A stretch of DNA of 64,000 nt from Sympetrum striolatum (taxonomy: Eukaryota > Arthropoda > Insecta > Odonata > Libellulidae). The position numbers were made by a program, and so were the translations under genes. Numbering within the stretch: position 1 is the first letter of the stretch; each line of letters begins with the position of its first letter. Below, one piece after another: positions 12,541-24,475 of the stretch. A model generated the notes under the pieces. It was not told where the DNA came from and made no database searches. It saw only the letters and a list, made by a program, of their open reading frames with translations. The stretch covers positions 68,377,454 through 68,441,453 of the forward strand of contig OX388345.1 of assembly GCA_947579665.1 (NCBI GenBank), given 5' to 3'.

Positions 12541-12625
12541 GTTGCCAGTCAGTCACAGAAAGCAGAATTCCAAATAGCCACTGGTGCGCGCGCAAAGTGT
12601 TGCGATAATTTTTTCCGCCACTGTA
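12541..12625 (-). mobile_element. Tc1/mariner-type right end (TIR)
   Basis: Read on the - strand from 12625, the sequence begins TACAGTGGCGGAAAAAATTA then TCGCAACAC, matching the left end at 5051 in the inverted orientation expected of two ends of one element. The intervening 7.5 kb is far longer than a Tc1 element, and I saw no transposase, so they may be two solo ends of one family. Confidence 0.55.
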
Positions 12626-12644
12626 CATACATACCTCGTTACAT

Positions 12645-12945
12645 AAGAGTTGAAATATTTTCCTTTTAATTACATTCAATTACATCTTTGACTATCAAGG
12701 AGCAACTTAACTCTGCATGTATAAATTTTCGAAACAATCGATTCCTAAGTGATGATACAGGCATATAAATATGATTATTTTACTTTTATTTACATTAAAT
12801 CTCTTACATTAAATCCCATCTTTTCTATCATGGATGGCCTTTAAGATATTAAAATACTCTGCATGTATAAGGTTTGGAAAAAATATCAATAACTAATTGA
12901 TGATGCAGAAATTTAAATATAATTACAGTTTGTATTTGCTGTGAA
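12645..12945 (+). repeat. Diverged tandem duplication, about 146 bp x 2
   Basis: Both units contain ACTCTGCATGTATAA (near 12710 and 12856), then a TTTCGAAAC/TTTGGAAA block, TGATGATACAG/TGATGATGCAG and a TATAAATATGATTA-like block. The duplicate ends just before the splice-like site at 12979. Confidence 0.5.
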
Positions 12946-12950
12946 CGATC

Positions 12951-12986
12951 TGAACTAATAATGTTTCCTTTACTTTCAGGTGAGTC
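12951..12986 (+). promoter_or_regulatory. Candidate recursive splice (ratchet) site
   Basis: The + strand shows a branch-point-like AACTAAT at about 12953-12959, a pyrimidine tract TTTCCTTTACTTTCAG ending at 12979, and immediately GTGAGT. A 3' splice site fused to a 5' splice site with no exon is the signature of recursive splicing, known from long introns of Drosophila genes such as Ubx and kuzbanian. That this one is used is inference; a single fused motif can arise by chance in 64 kb. Confidence 0.4.
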
Positions 12987-12999
12987 TGGTTATCCTGAA

Positions 13000-15900
13000 T
13001 TCTAGGGTGATTACTCTAACTTAAGCAAGAAAGTAGTAAGTACTATTGCTTAGCTATCAATTCATTGAATTGTTTATTTCGCATTATTTACATTATAAGG
13101 ATTAAAATTTACTGTCAAAACCTTCAGGTTTGCATGTACGGCATTATTTCTAGATAATAAGGCATCGCATGTAAGTAGAACATTCAAAATCATTGTTTAT
13201 TCTTACATGTACTAGAGTTAATTATGAAAATCAAGAAAAGTTGATTTTATAAGTATCAATACCAAATGTATACCCTAATCTTTTGTTGTATGCATGTTGA
13301 AATTGAAAAGTATTAACACTGAATAAATTCATTGGAAGTTATTCAGTGTTAATAATTTTCCAGGCAATCAGAAATAGTATAAGGAACGTTTTTCACATAC
13401 TTAAGGCTATCCATCATTTTATCATAAATTGTATTTACTCTGTCGTGTAGAATATCATTTTCCGTACCTTACGGTAATGAATCAATGTTTCAGCATTTCC
13501 CTGTTCCCTCACTTTGACGAACTTCAGGTGGGAGAGGCTACTGCGGAATCGTAACCAGCGTTAATTTGATAGATGTGAGAGCAGAAATATCCGCGTTGAA
13601 ATAGCTGAACAAATTTTACAGCGGAGACGCGTTTCAACGCTCCGCGGATTGGCGATTGAGACTAATTGATCCGTTGCGAAAATTCGAATCTAGATATTTG
13701 CAACTTCAGGGAAACAGGTTTTAATTACCTTCTCTATTTTGAGTTAATTAGTTTTCCGAATCGCCAGCCATCTGAATGTCGAATCGATGTCGATTTATTT
13801 CACCTCGATTATTATCGAGAATGTGGTGATAATAGTAGTATATCAGTGACTTTTACTTAAAGTACGTTTGAAATTAAAAGCATTTATAAGGATGCCTTCG
13901 CTTTCACATTTTAGAATATGAACATCGTTGCTGTGAAATATTTGCGTCAGCGACACCGGATAGACGTACTAATGTTTACGAACTGAATTAACTAGTTGTG
14001 GTGTTAAGCAAAATATCTGACATTTCTGTCTATAATAGAAATCCTTATTCTGCATCGAAATGTTCGAACTTCATCTAGTTACTGATATCTTTGATTCCAT
14101 ATGTAAAGTTTTCAGGTATCAGAAATCAATATCCTTTAGTCCCATGATATACTCTTTACTGCGCTCGATACTTTCTACTCAGTACGGTTGGAGAAAATCT
14201 AATTTGAAATCTTAGATCGCAGTTTTGCTCATGATTACCGTGTGAATGCACGAGGGAACTTATTCATGCTGAAGAAAATACACGAGATTCAATTTTCTTT
14301 GAACTGTCACTACTGACTAGAAAAACTGGGAGAATGGATTTGGAGCTTATAGTATGTATATTCAATACAAAGATGTGTGAATAAGACAATATGAAAATAT
14401 ATTATTCATTAATGGACGAAATAACAAACGAAATTCAAACGCTGAAAATTAAATTTATGACATGAAAATCTATGATTTTTCAATGGAATTGTTAAGGGTA
14501 TAACTCTCAACTCTCTGTGACGGTGCAATTATTTGCGAAATCACCTAATAGATTCGCGATGGTTCCAGATTGAACTCCCTATCACGTTAACTCCTTAGAA
14601 TGTTTTTGTTTATGAATAGTTGATAACTCTAATGTAAACGAATCAAAGAATTTAGCTAACTTTTTATTAAAATGTGTTATTCGGCAGTCATCACCTGAAA
14701 TATCTACCTAAGTTGTAAAAAATATAATGGTTACTTTTTACAAACTGTCACAGTCTGTCTTTTAGTTTCCACAAAGCCATTCGTAACATTAAAACCAAAA
14801 TAACCAAAATTATATTTACATATAAAATTTCATTGCTATATTAAAATTTTCCTTTCCGATTGATAAGTAATATTTTAATCAAGTCATTCCATTTGAAAAA
14901 ATCTTACTATTAAATTACCGTGAATGCTTATGTTACTAATTTGTGATATATATAATTTATCCATGAAATATACTATATAAAAAGAAATAATTATTGAATA
15001 TTTTATATTCTGCTGGTTATGAAAATATCAAAATATGTAATCCGTTAATGTATTGCCGAATAAAGTATTCTATATAATAATAAAAGAGAATGAACAAACT
15101 TACTTGGCGATGAATAGCTATAAAAATATTGGACGGTAAAGATTTATCTTCTTTATTATTATTATCATATACTAAGTTACAAGTAGATAACAAACTGGTG
15201 GTAACTTATTATATCACATCCAACACAATATATACATTTCTACACTAAAATTTTTATCCTATACAATAACAAGAACCTCGCATGTAAAGAGCATCTCAAT
15301 ATAAATTTAATGTTTAATTATCATGACAATTCATCTCAAAATACCCCAAAAACACCTGCTTGTTACACATCTATTTCATTGAAAAGTGCAACTTTGCGTC
15401 AACAACAGAAAGGAAAAGCTTCCTACTAATGCATGTTTCGAACTCGGCACCTCAGCGAAACCATCAAATCAATTCACATTCCTCGCAACATTCCCGTGTT
15501 GGATTCCCTTTCCTTGAGGGTTAAACGCACCATTAGTTTCGCCCTTTTAAATAAAGACCTCTGTCCGTCCTTATGAACTGGTCGGCTGACGGACTCATAT
15601 TCCATTGGCCTTACGGTGGCGCTCTGCGGTGGGGATGATGGAAAAGCGATCGACTGAACACGAATTCGGCGGAACTCCATTTCAAAGTCAGCGGAGCGTG
15701 GAGGGAAAGAGATGGGGTGTTGAAAATGGACCGTGGGACGGGAAGAAAAAGGGAATGAAAAATAGCGAGTGGGGAGAGAGGGAAAAGATGGTGTAAATGG
15801 CGCGGGAAGAGAGGAAAATACAAGGGGAGCTCCTCGAGTCGTCTTTCCTCGTTAATTGATTGAGTCTTTGAGGGGCGTGAGAAAAGGTGAGGGGCGGACA

Positions 15901-17100
15901 AGAAGACAAACGATGGGAATTCTTGCGTGGTATTGGATAGGCGGGGAAAGGATAGTTGAAAGAAACGGCGCAGGTGGAATGGATAGGGAAATAAAGAGTC
16001 TTTCACTCCTCATTCGAAAACGATATTCTAGCTAATCCTACGTCCCGCGAGCCTAGATGCGGCCCGCAGAAGGTTTAAAAGCTACCGGTGGACTTATTAA
16101 TTTTGTGTGATCATTTTTTAGCTCCAGAGGCGGGATCAAATAAAAAGAAGTGTTAAAAACAAAGCATCTGTGTTACAAGATTATCCCATTTTTTTGTCCC
16201 TTAGTTGCTCCAATAAATTTTTATTTTAAAGCTGCTTAAAAAAATTTAACTCTTTCAATTGTCTGATTTTTGTTAAAACAAGTTTAAAGAGTTATCTAGC
16301 ATATCCAATACACATACATGTGCAGTAAGTAACTGAACGGACTATATAACGTAACTTTTTACTTTAAAATATACAGTGAGGTATATCCTCTGCGGAAACC
16401 AGATTTTTTACAAAATATCAGAATTAATACATACCGCAGATTCAGTTTATTGGCGTGAAGAGCTTGGACGCAGATTCAGCACAACCGTCTATTCCAATCG
16501 TTGATAGTAAATTTTATTTTTTAGTATAATAATAGTTGAAAAATTCTCTAATTTATTACAAGCGACCTATTTTCGGCATTATGTATTTATGATTGTGATA
16601 GTAAACATTCAATCAAAAATAGCTATGGTCACCCTTTCCATTAGTAATGAAATTCAGTTCTACGTGGACATGTCAAGTTAGTTTTTAATGTAGTTTTTTA
16701 GGATTATGGTAAAAGGAATCATACCTACTCTTAGTGAAATACACTCCAAAAATATATTTAAAAAGGCATTTAGTTACAAAAATTTCAATGAGCTTCTCCA
16801 TTTTTGCATTCCTATAGCTCACATATATAACAAAATTTTTAATCTTAATGTTCAATAATAATAAGGTACTTTTGCAAAGAGGCGGGACGGTACATGTTCA
16901 AAATTCAAGGGTGGACATGCGTGGGGAAAAGTTGAAAAACGACGATAAAAAAATAAGGTAAAAATTTAGATGCAACCTGTATTGGAGTATGAATATCTGC
17001 TGTAGGCAATCGAATTGTGTAATAATCTCCTTATTTAAGACTTATTTAAAACATTTCTATTAGAATATATAATTGAGTTCATGTATTATATATGAATCGA
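13000..17100. other. AT-rich non-coding DNA with GC-richer block at 15.6-16.1 kb
   Basis: No gene is supported. A perfect 16-bp hairpin sits at 13311-13354. A GC-richer block at about 15600-16080 is purine-rich on the + strand up to about 15830 and yields overlapping accidental open frames on both strands. The rest is AT-rich with nothing recognised. Confidence 0.55.
13311..13354. repeat. Perfect 16-bp inverted repeat
   Basis: TATTAACACTGAATAA at 13311-13326 is exactly inverted at 13339-13354 around a 12-base loop. Imperfect pairing extends outward through GAAAA/TTTTC, so it may be a tiny foldback relic. Confidence 0.6.
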
Positions 17101-17700
17101 ACGAGACATTAGGATTGACACAATGAGAAGATCCGGTGGGTGGTTCCAAATTGCACATGTCAGAACCTCCAATTCACTTTCAATTTTTACGTAACCCTCT
17201 TATGCACGTTTCGTGATCAAGTTCACACAAATGGGACGCGGGGAAGCCTCGAAGGCCCGGTTAACTTGAGCGGAAAGACAGCGCGTAACGATTCTGGGAA
17301 AGAAATCGAAACCAATTGCTATTACTCCCGAGGACAATTCACCCATCGGGCGAGTCGCGGGAGCGGAATACTAACGAACCTCCGCCATTGGTATGAATAA
17401 AGCATCCCGAGTTTTAGCATGAATAACGATCCAAATTCGCACGTACTTCACCGCGATGGAGCATCCGCGCGAGCACTGACCAATTCGCGATTTTGATATA
17501 ATATTCCAAACACGTCTCATGATTCCGACTAATTAGGTTTCGCGCGCGGGAAGTGTGTCGCGAGAATGTCTGCAGATATTGTGCGGAGGGCCCTTTTCCC
17601 TGACAACTCCCATTCCTGCGTTTCTCTCCGTCTTTTTCGGCCCGAATTACGTCGTGAAGAAATAAAATTTGGGACATGGCTGTTAAAGAATTAGTGGTTT
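17100..17700. other. GC-richer, CpG-containing island
   Basis: This 600-bp block stands out from AT-rich flanks by GC content, CpG density (CGCGCGCGGG, GGGCGAGTCGCGGGAGCGG) and a lack of simple repeats. Open frames of 86 (+) and 87 (-) codons have no motif. Such islands in insect introns are often conserved regulatory sequence, but nothing in the sequence proves that here. Confidence 0.35.
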
Positions 17701-19050
17701 AGAATCTCGAAAAGCCGTCTTTGTCGTCGTTCTTTGCCTCATTCAACGGTATTCCGAGAAAACAAGAAGGGACGACGCACTTTTTACGATCACCCAATAC
17801 TTATTTCGAAAGCGATGCTTTCATCTCCAAGAGTGATTAGGTAGGGGAATCTGTTGTTTGGGCCATTATTTTATTTTTAGTCCAGTTAGTTAAAGATAAT
17901 TTCAATAAAACACGCACAGCTTAAATCTTGAATTTTTCTCCACATTTGCTTTAAAACTTAGTAAGATGACTTTAGTTGTATTAAAAAGTGGTTCTAGGTA
18001 GATTAAACGTGTGTACCTTAAGACACCTTAAAAATATTAAGTATTAAGGGAAATAAACTTATCATGTTTCCAACTCATCTCCAGATCAACTGCATAAGTC
18101 ACGAATATATATTTTTCAAACACTTTTTCAACTCCAGCACACAAATAATGCATTGATAAATTCCATCTGCATGTCTTTGTAAAAAAAACCTTCATCCGAT
18201 CTTACCCTGCAATTTTCACGATTTTCCCCCGTTTTGCTTCGTGGCGTAAAACACCACTGGTCCAAGGTACACGATGTTGAAGATTTAAACAAACATGGGT
18301 ACCAGATCATAACCTTTACTTAAAACAGAAAAGCAAACATGCCAATTCACTCACCAAAATTTGATCTATAAACAGGCTTAGAATTCACCCGGGATTTGCT
18401 CAACAAAAACGACATATATAAGTAGACACACAAAGAAGATACTCTGACTGGCTAAAAATTAAAATAATTCATATCGTCACACGAGTCCACCTACACGGCT
18501 TAAACTCATCACAGGGAAGGAAGATGATGTAATGGCTGTAGTAGTTGAGTAGCTGCATGCTTTGAAGTAGCACTATTATGTTATTTACTGTAGTGCAACG
18601 TATACCAAGGTCAAGGAACAGCACTCATCCTAGAAATCAAAAACGGTAGGGTATTTTGGTATTTATTGTCCTAGTGGTGGAGTGGGTGGGGTTTTTTTCT
18701 CGTGACGTAGGGAGAGGTATGTGAAGAATAAAGAGTTTTGGTAAGGTGGGTTTAGGATTTACAGATTTTCCATAATGACGTAGGAGACTATAAGTTAGCT
18801 GTACTCTTATATATATAGTATAGTTAAAAGAAAGAGCACCGGCACGACCTGCGTTTGGGAAGCATGTCTAAAAAATAGCGGAAATGTTTATATACTAATA
18901 TATTTATGAGTATATTTTTTTAACGTCTTACATGTAAATGTGTAACTATTTGTTATTTTATTTTTTTTTGTTTTTGTTTGATATTATTCCTTTGTCTTCT
19001 TGTCTTTACATTTCATTTAATCTCACTTCATCACTGAATTTTGTTACCTA
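17701..19050. other. Non-coding AT-rich DNA
   Basis: No gene or clear repeat was recognised. The last few hundred bases may belong to the 3' UTR of the family B retrotransposon copy that ends at 19277. Confidence 0.5.
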
Positions 19051-19052
19051 TC

Positions 19053-19277
19053 TGTAGGTTTCGCAAGTTTTTCACACCCCCCTTTAACAGGTTGTTTCCT
19101 GCAGTGGAAATATTTTCTCTCTTAACTTAGGTTTTTAAATCCAAAAAGAAGTCTTCATCAGTGTGCTTTTTTCGAGCTATCTCTTTCTTTAAATTTAAAT
19201 GACGAATAGTTGGTGATATATGAAGAGACTTTATAGGCTTAATCTCGCCCTAAATAAAGTCCTTTATTATTATTACA
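19053..19277 (+). mobile_element. Non-LTR retrotransposon 3' end, family B copy 2
   Basis: This copy shares with 1735-1957 the blocks GTTTCGCAAGTTTTTCAC, CCTTTAACAG, CCTGCAGTGGA, GAAGAGACTTTATAGGCTTA, AATAAAG and an (ATT)n tail. It allows the family consensus to be drawn: a C-rich block, a PstI-like CTGCAG block, a purine block, an AATAAA signal and the ATT tail. Clade unknown. Confidence 0.6.
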
Positions 19278-20690
19278 ATACATGTTCTTAAGAAGTGCGG
19301 TGTCCTTTCATGCTTTCTCGGAGTTCCGGCTAATGGGACGAGGAACGCCGACAAAGACGGCTATTGGAGATTTCAAACCTCTAATCCGAATTATGCCGTC
19401 GATCACGGTTATCGTCGTCTTAACTCGGTTACGCGGAATTAAGGGAACGCGTTAATGATTCCCTCCCATCATTGTTATCCGGGGTGTAATCCATCCCAGC
19501 GACAGCTGCGCTAATCTATGTTTTTCTTGCGACGCGCGCGCCCCCACTGAAGACGACTCGGAATTACGGGTATAAATCTGGAATTGGAATTTAATCCCGT
19601 AAGGAAAAGGGGGATCGACTTTTTCCTCTAGAAATTGCCCGTCCATCCCTCCGGGCTGTGTTTCTCTTCGCTCCGGAGCCTTTTGTCATTCCCCGAAATC
19701 TGTATCTTTCCATCTCTGCCTTTTTTTCCCTTCGTTAATTTCTGCTCCTCGTGCGTCGCTGTGTGCTGTATTATTTTGGAAGTCAGAAATCAGAAACAAA
19801 AGGGAAATAAATGAACGGGGATGGGTTTTAAAATGTAATGGAGTAACACTTTCAATTCGATTCTGCGCTGATGTGTTCTTTTTGTCTTTGTTTTATTATT
19901 ATCCAGGTTCCAAAAAATTGGCATTTTGCCTACGTAAATAACCACATACTTGAATAAAGAATACTTTCTCAACTGAGCTGAAAAAAATCTGAATATTATT
20001 TTAACATTTTACTTTGTCATATTTGCAAGATTTATATTGGATATCTTAAGTTTATTAGTCAGAGTCAGCTAATTATTTTGTGACCAACATTCTAAGCAAA
20101 TCGACCACAATAATATAAATTTCTTAAACAATAATTTATATTTTAAGAGTTCTAATTACTCAATGAAAATTTAAAAATGGGTAACTTGCTAACTCTTCAT
20201 AAGGTTTTGAAGAATTACTTGGCAGCTAGACTTTAGGTTTAGTGTAAAATCGATACTGGTATCGGACACATCGCCGTCTTCGGGAAACAATCATCATATT
20301 GTTTGCTAACCTCTTCTCTTTTAAATATTTTTCGACAAACTCAGCATTAGATATAGTTTTGCAACGTATTGCCGATATGTATCCGTCTAAATCGTTAACT
20401 GTCCCTCTCATCTCGTATACTCTTATGAAATCTAAATTGAAAATTTGTATTTATAGTAGATACTTCAGAGTAAGTACTTTCTACAACTTATTCCATTAAT
20501 CGCCAGCATTGAGCATTATAATTATAATAAGTATAAATGTGGTATTTTTTTATATATATTATAAGTTATAAGCTTTGGAAAAAATAAAAAAGCGATACAG
20601 GGAAGTAGTTGCCAGGATAGATAGTTGCTTATGGTCGTTTTTTCTGCAAAGTAACCGAGAATCTAATATCTCTCGAGGTTAGATAGGGAT
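19278..20690. other. Non-coding; GC-richer block at 19.3-19.75 kb
   Basis: Bases 19300-19750 are GC-richer and end pyrimidine-rich; bases 19760-20690 are AT-rich. Opposed open frames at 20226-20499 overlap on both strands and have no motif I can name. They may be remnants of whatever element carries the tail at 20701, but I cannot show it. Confidence 0.5.
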
Positions 20691-20755
20691 GTCGGTGTAT
20701 TACACCCCCTGCCACGCAACACTGGTGGATTTCAGGGTTTAAATGTAAATGAATT
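20670..20755 (+). mobile_element. LINE 3' tail stem-loop, family A copy 2
   Basis: CCCTGCCACGCAAC, loop ACT, GGTGGATTTCAGGG, then GTTTAAATGTAAATG. Compared with the copy at 52.1 kb, one inner G-C pair of the stem is replaced by A-T, so pairing is kept although both bases changed. No LINE coding sequence is recognised upstream, consistent with 5' truncation. Confidence 0.65.
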
Positions 20756-22440
20756 TTTGACGTTGATTAGAATTTGCGCATGGAAACGGTTAAACACAGT
20801 CAATGATTTTCAGTGTTAATGATGATTGGATTGAAGTAATAATTGCATCTAATATAGTCATGTTGCTAAATATATCTGTCATTCAAGAAGTCACTAAAAG
20901 TTCCATATAGGGAATAAGATAATAACTCACAGCATCTTTCATTGTATCTTAGAAACCAATGTTTAATTCACAAACTCCAACTTCAACTATGTCCCATGTT
21001 TAATATACAAACTTAAGTACACATATATAGACACACAGTCTTTCTGCCCGCACATAATGATTACATGTATGCGTGCGTAAATTTTAAAGAAACCGAAAAA
21101 TTGATATTCTACTTTAGAGTAATTTATTTATTCTTGCGACTTCAAGCTTCCTGTCAGAGTACATTCAGCAACATTTCCAAATCCATTCCGCACCTCTGAG
21201 TGAGTTTTAAGGATTAGAGAAGAAATAGGCCGAATAATAGATAGAGAGAGCGCTGAGAGATATAAAAAATAGAGAAGACCCCACTCCCTTTGAATTAGGC
21301 AGCAGAGAGTGATGGCGGCAATGGAGAGACGAGAAAAGGAAGAATCGGAGTGAGGAGCAGATGAAGAAAAAGGGGAGGAATAATTGGAGGGATTGCATAA
21401 TGGTTTCTGTTCCTCTCCGGAGGGGAAATGCAGGGGGATACTGGGAGAGGTGTTTGTGGATGAATGTGGACCCGAATCACGTATGTCGGATAGGAAATGT
21501 CTGAGGGCGTTGGGATAGTCCTTTTCCCCCGAATGCCGAGATTCGGGAGGAGGGAGCCTTTTCGGCAAATTGCCACCTTCTTCCCTTCGCCGCTACAACA
21601 CTCTATGTATTCCATCTTATTCATCCCTTCTCTTATCTCCCCAAAACACGTAGTCACGAGCAACTTGCCGGAATCGTGGACCTATCACGACATAAGGCCG
21701 CATGATCGCTGCCTCGATTTAAGAGTTGCTGCGTGAAGCCCTTTTATTCGTTTCGTACCCGCGGTCTCCATCTTCCTTATTTTTTTGTAGGGTTTACCCC
21801 TATATTCGGGAGCTAAGTCCCCCTCTTTCTCCGGCATGATTCCTGGTGGCGTTGATCCGTCCGTTCTACGTTCCTTTCCTGTGTAGATGCGGTATAGAGT
21901 TTTCGCTGTGTTTCGATGAAGAATATTGACAGATTTATAGAGATTGTACAGTCAAACATCATAAGAATGTTATCAGTCAGCTAAGCAAATCCATGCACTT
22001 ATCTATAATAAGTTAGTGCATATATTAATTTATCAGTATGATAATTTCTTCATAGTGGATAAAGTAAGCTGCCCAGAGAAGGATTTGAAACTGATATTCT
22101 CCGCTATTAGCCATAACTGTCTTATAATTAATAGTCCAGGACGGAATATGGATGACTTAGAAAGATAAGAGGTGAGGTATTTTGCCTATATTTTTCTTAC
22201 TGAACGCGATTGATAAGAATGGAAAACACCTTCGTAAGTTCAACAAAATGTTTACGAATAAGACTTTTATTAACCCTCAATGAGCACAGGCCAGCATAAT
22301 TTGCATTATTTAGCAATGTACATACTTACAAACCTTAATAGCTATAATTAATTTTATCTCAATAAAGAAGAGTTAAATGTGAACGAAATACACATTACTC
22401 TCTTTTGCAAAGCAAAATTAAAAATATTTCATTCCTGAAG
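20756..22440. other. Non-coding; purine-rich block at 21.2-21.5 kb
   Basis: Bases 21230-21480 are strongly purine-rich on the + strand and 21490-21900 are GC-richer. Open frames of up to 146 codons on the - strand here are serine/proline/leucine-rich because of the purine tract and overlap several others, so none is called. The remainder is AT-rich. Confidence 0.5.
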
Positions 22441-22452
22441 ATATTAGCTATT

Positions 22453-22840
22453 AACTAGCAGAAGTACCCGTTGATTCTCAACGGGGATATTTAATTTCAT
22501 AAATACCAGTGTAATAACCTTGATCGCAACAAATGCTTCATAATTGTTGGTAAATAGCGAATACCAGACTTTCCAAACCAATATATCAAGAAATGTAAGT
22601 TACAATTAAGTCTACAAAGCCACTCCAACTCAATATTCAATCTCATATACTTTGAATGAAAAATTTCTTCAACTGAGAACATATAAGTATACTCTAAGAT
22701 CACATTAGGATAAGCAGTACCACGTTTAATGTAACGTTTTCATACAGGTACAAGAGGACAACTGAATCAAACATTTAACATACATTGCAGAAATAAATTA
22801 TATATCACTCGAAATAGATAGAGATAAATTATATATTATA
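22453..22840 (+). mobile_element. Short unclassified element copy, hairpin at start
   Basis: It begins TAGCAGAAGTACCCGTTGAT with a perfect CCCGTTGA/TCAACGGG hairpin, and ends in a TAGATAGAGATAAATTATATAT tail directly abutting another start of the same type at 22841. Short TACCCGTTG-hairpin starts and ATATA-AGAT ends recur in RTE-like and SINE-like elements of arthropods as I recall; the class is inferred and the copy is non-coding. Confidence 0.4.
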
Positions 22841-22931
22841 TACCCGTTGCATCTCAACAGGAGAAGGAAGTACTGTTAAATACAAATACTAATACAAAAG
22901 CTCCAAACGATAAACCAAATACTAATTACCA

Positions 22932-23265
22932 ACTACTTCAAACTGTCCACTATAAGTAAATGAAATCGTGTGAATGTGTGTATGTATGCATGTATATGAC
23001 CATTATTTTCATATAATAACCATGCCTCAGTTTAAAATTCCGGCAGCGAAGCATACGTAGCAAAAGAAGTTGGTTCACTCTGTGGTGCAAAGTACCAAGT
23101 GAGACCACCCGACCCAAAAAAACCCTAATAAACAAATGCTTCAAAGTGTCAGTCTATAAGTGAATGAGACCGTGTGAATGTGTGAATATATGTATGAAAA
23201 TAACCAAGACTTTCTTAGAGTAACCCCGCCTTGGATTAAAAATGCAACAGTGATGAAACGAAACG
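22932..23265 (+). repeat. Tandem duplication, about 205-210 bp x 2
   Basis: Both units carry CTTCAAA-TGTC, CTATAAGT-AATGA, CGTGTGAATGTGTG, a TATGTATG block, TAACC--GCCT and AAAAT-C--CAG. Translation of the - strand gives two similar peptides ending HIFTHSHGLIHL and HTYTHSHDFIYL, which reflects the duplicated DNA and not a gene. Confidence 0.6.
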
Positions 23266-23284
23266 AAAGAAAAGGGGGATCCAT

Positions 23285-23400
23285 CATATATAATTCCTTC
23301 TCCGGATTCATTCATATCTATTATATTTAGACGCTTCTCCGGATTCATTCATGTATCTATTATATATAATTCCTTCTCCGAATTCATTCATATAGATAGA
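23285..23400 (+). repeat. Short tandem repeat, about 38 bp x 3
   Basis: Three units share CTTCTCCGGATTCATTCAT followed by a TCTATTATAT stretch, with anchors at 23297, 23334 and 23373. The array ends in (ATAG)n. Confidence 0.7.
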
Positions 23401-23937
23401 TAGAATACCAATTCACAGGCTAAACCACAGGCGTCATTTACTTGAAATTACTTCCCGAGAAGATTGCATCGAAATTCAATCCATAGTTCACAGCCAATAT
23501 CATCTCCCATTTTTACTGATATGCTTCAATACGCCTGGTTCACCTCAAAATTAACAGACAACCAAAAAATTTTTAGGAATGTTAACTAAGTTTGCTTTTC
23601 AATAGAACTGCTCAAAACTCCTTGTATATGTCAGCAGCCATCATTTATTTGTTGCTCAAATTACCGAAATATCTTTTGCTTCGAATGCTTTTATGATAAT
23701 TATCATTTGGGTGCTTGCGAATGATTAAAAAATCGGATTATGAATAAATATAAGCACAAACATAATTTCTATTCTTTGTGACTTCATTATTCTCCCATAC
23801 ACAATATTTCCAATCATGCACATTCTTACGATGTTAGATGATATTTGCACGATTATCAGTATAATATTAAATTAATTACAAAATAAAAAGAATATAAAAC
23901 AAAATTTGTGAAAATAAAAAGGAAAAAAATTTTTATC

Positions 23938-24006
23938 TATCAGGGATTCGAAATGACATCCTTCTAATTATGAATCCGTGATGCTACCGCATCAGCTAGT
24001 GGGCAC
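23938..24006 (-). mobile_element. tRNA-like segment (SINE head or tRNA pseudogene)
   Basis: On the - strand, GCCCACTAGCTGATGCGGTA resembles an A-box region, CATAAT sits at the anticodon position, and TTTCGAATCCC resembles a B box. Spacing approximates a tRNA and the CATAAT context resembles elongator tRNA-Met, but the acceptor and D stems do not pair well, so a functional tRNA is unlikely. Confidence 0.45.
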
Positions 24007-24019
24007 CTTTCTGGAGTGG

Positions 24020-24475
24020 TGAATTTAAAATTTTATAAATCGTCTTAGTTGTTTACTACATGGAAATCTACCTAAAAGTTTCGTATATTTTATCAATATT
24101 CTCGCAATTTCGAATCGCAAATGATATTTCTCGACCAGAATAAGAATCTTTATTCTATTTTTCTTCTTTTGATGCTAGTTTCGACTTCCTACAACTGTTT
24201 TTTCTAATTTAGTTTTGCAAAAGAAATAAACCTCACGACGAAAAAATGAACTTTATGTGTATTTCTTATGGAAACGTTTTGAATCTTCTGGGTTCGAACG
24301 GTGGACCTTAGGGAAATAAAAAGTAGCCTATACTCTGTGGGGGGTTGACTTTTAATAATGTAAAAAATTTCAAAGTTTTGCGACTCTCGGTTCTCGAGTT
24401 TTTAGCGAACATACATACATACACACACACACCCACACACCCGCACTCGATTTTATATTATAGATATCCCTTCTT
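24020..24475 (+). repeat. Interspersed repeat 3' end, copy 1
   Basis: Shares with 26280-26697: ATTTTATCAA-AT-CT-GCAATTTC, CTTTTGATG, TTTTGCAAAAGAAAT, GTGTATT-CTTATGG and CTGGGTTCGAAC, then a microsatellite and a TATATA-AGAT end. The copies differ in which microsatellite expanded: CATA/CA here, GGAC there. Confidence 0.65.
24408..24445 (+). repeat. CATA/CA microsatellite
   Basis: ACATACATACATACACACAC continuing as CA with CCC interruptions. It lies at the same relative place as the GGAC array in the sister copy at 26.63 kb. Confidence 0.85.

Larger units (their letters stand above)
22841..24475 (+). mobile_element. Second element copy, composite and internally duplicated
   Basis: The start ACCCGTTGCATCTCAACAGG repeats the 22453 start with a decayed hairpin. 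The putative 3' end at 24020-24475 matches 26260-26700 and ends in CA/CATA repeats then TTTTATATTATAGATAT. In between lie a ~210-bp duplication, 38-bp repeats and a tRNA-like segment. Whether this is one element or several nested pieces is not certain. Confidence 0.35.

Noticed and set aside
22950..23348. Two similar - strand peptides suggesting a duplicated gene
   Set aside because: The similarity is explained by tandem duplication of non-coding element DNA; the peptides run through simple TG/TATG repeats.
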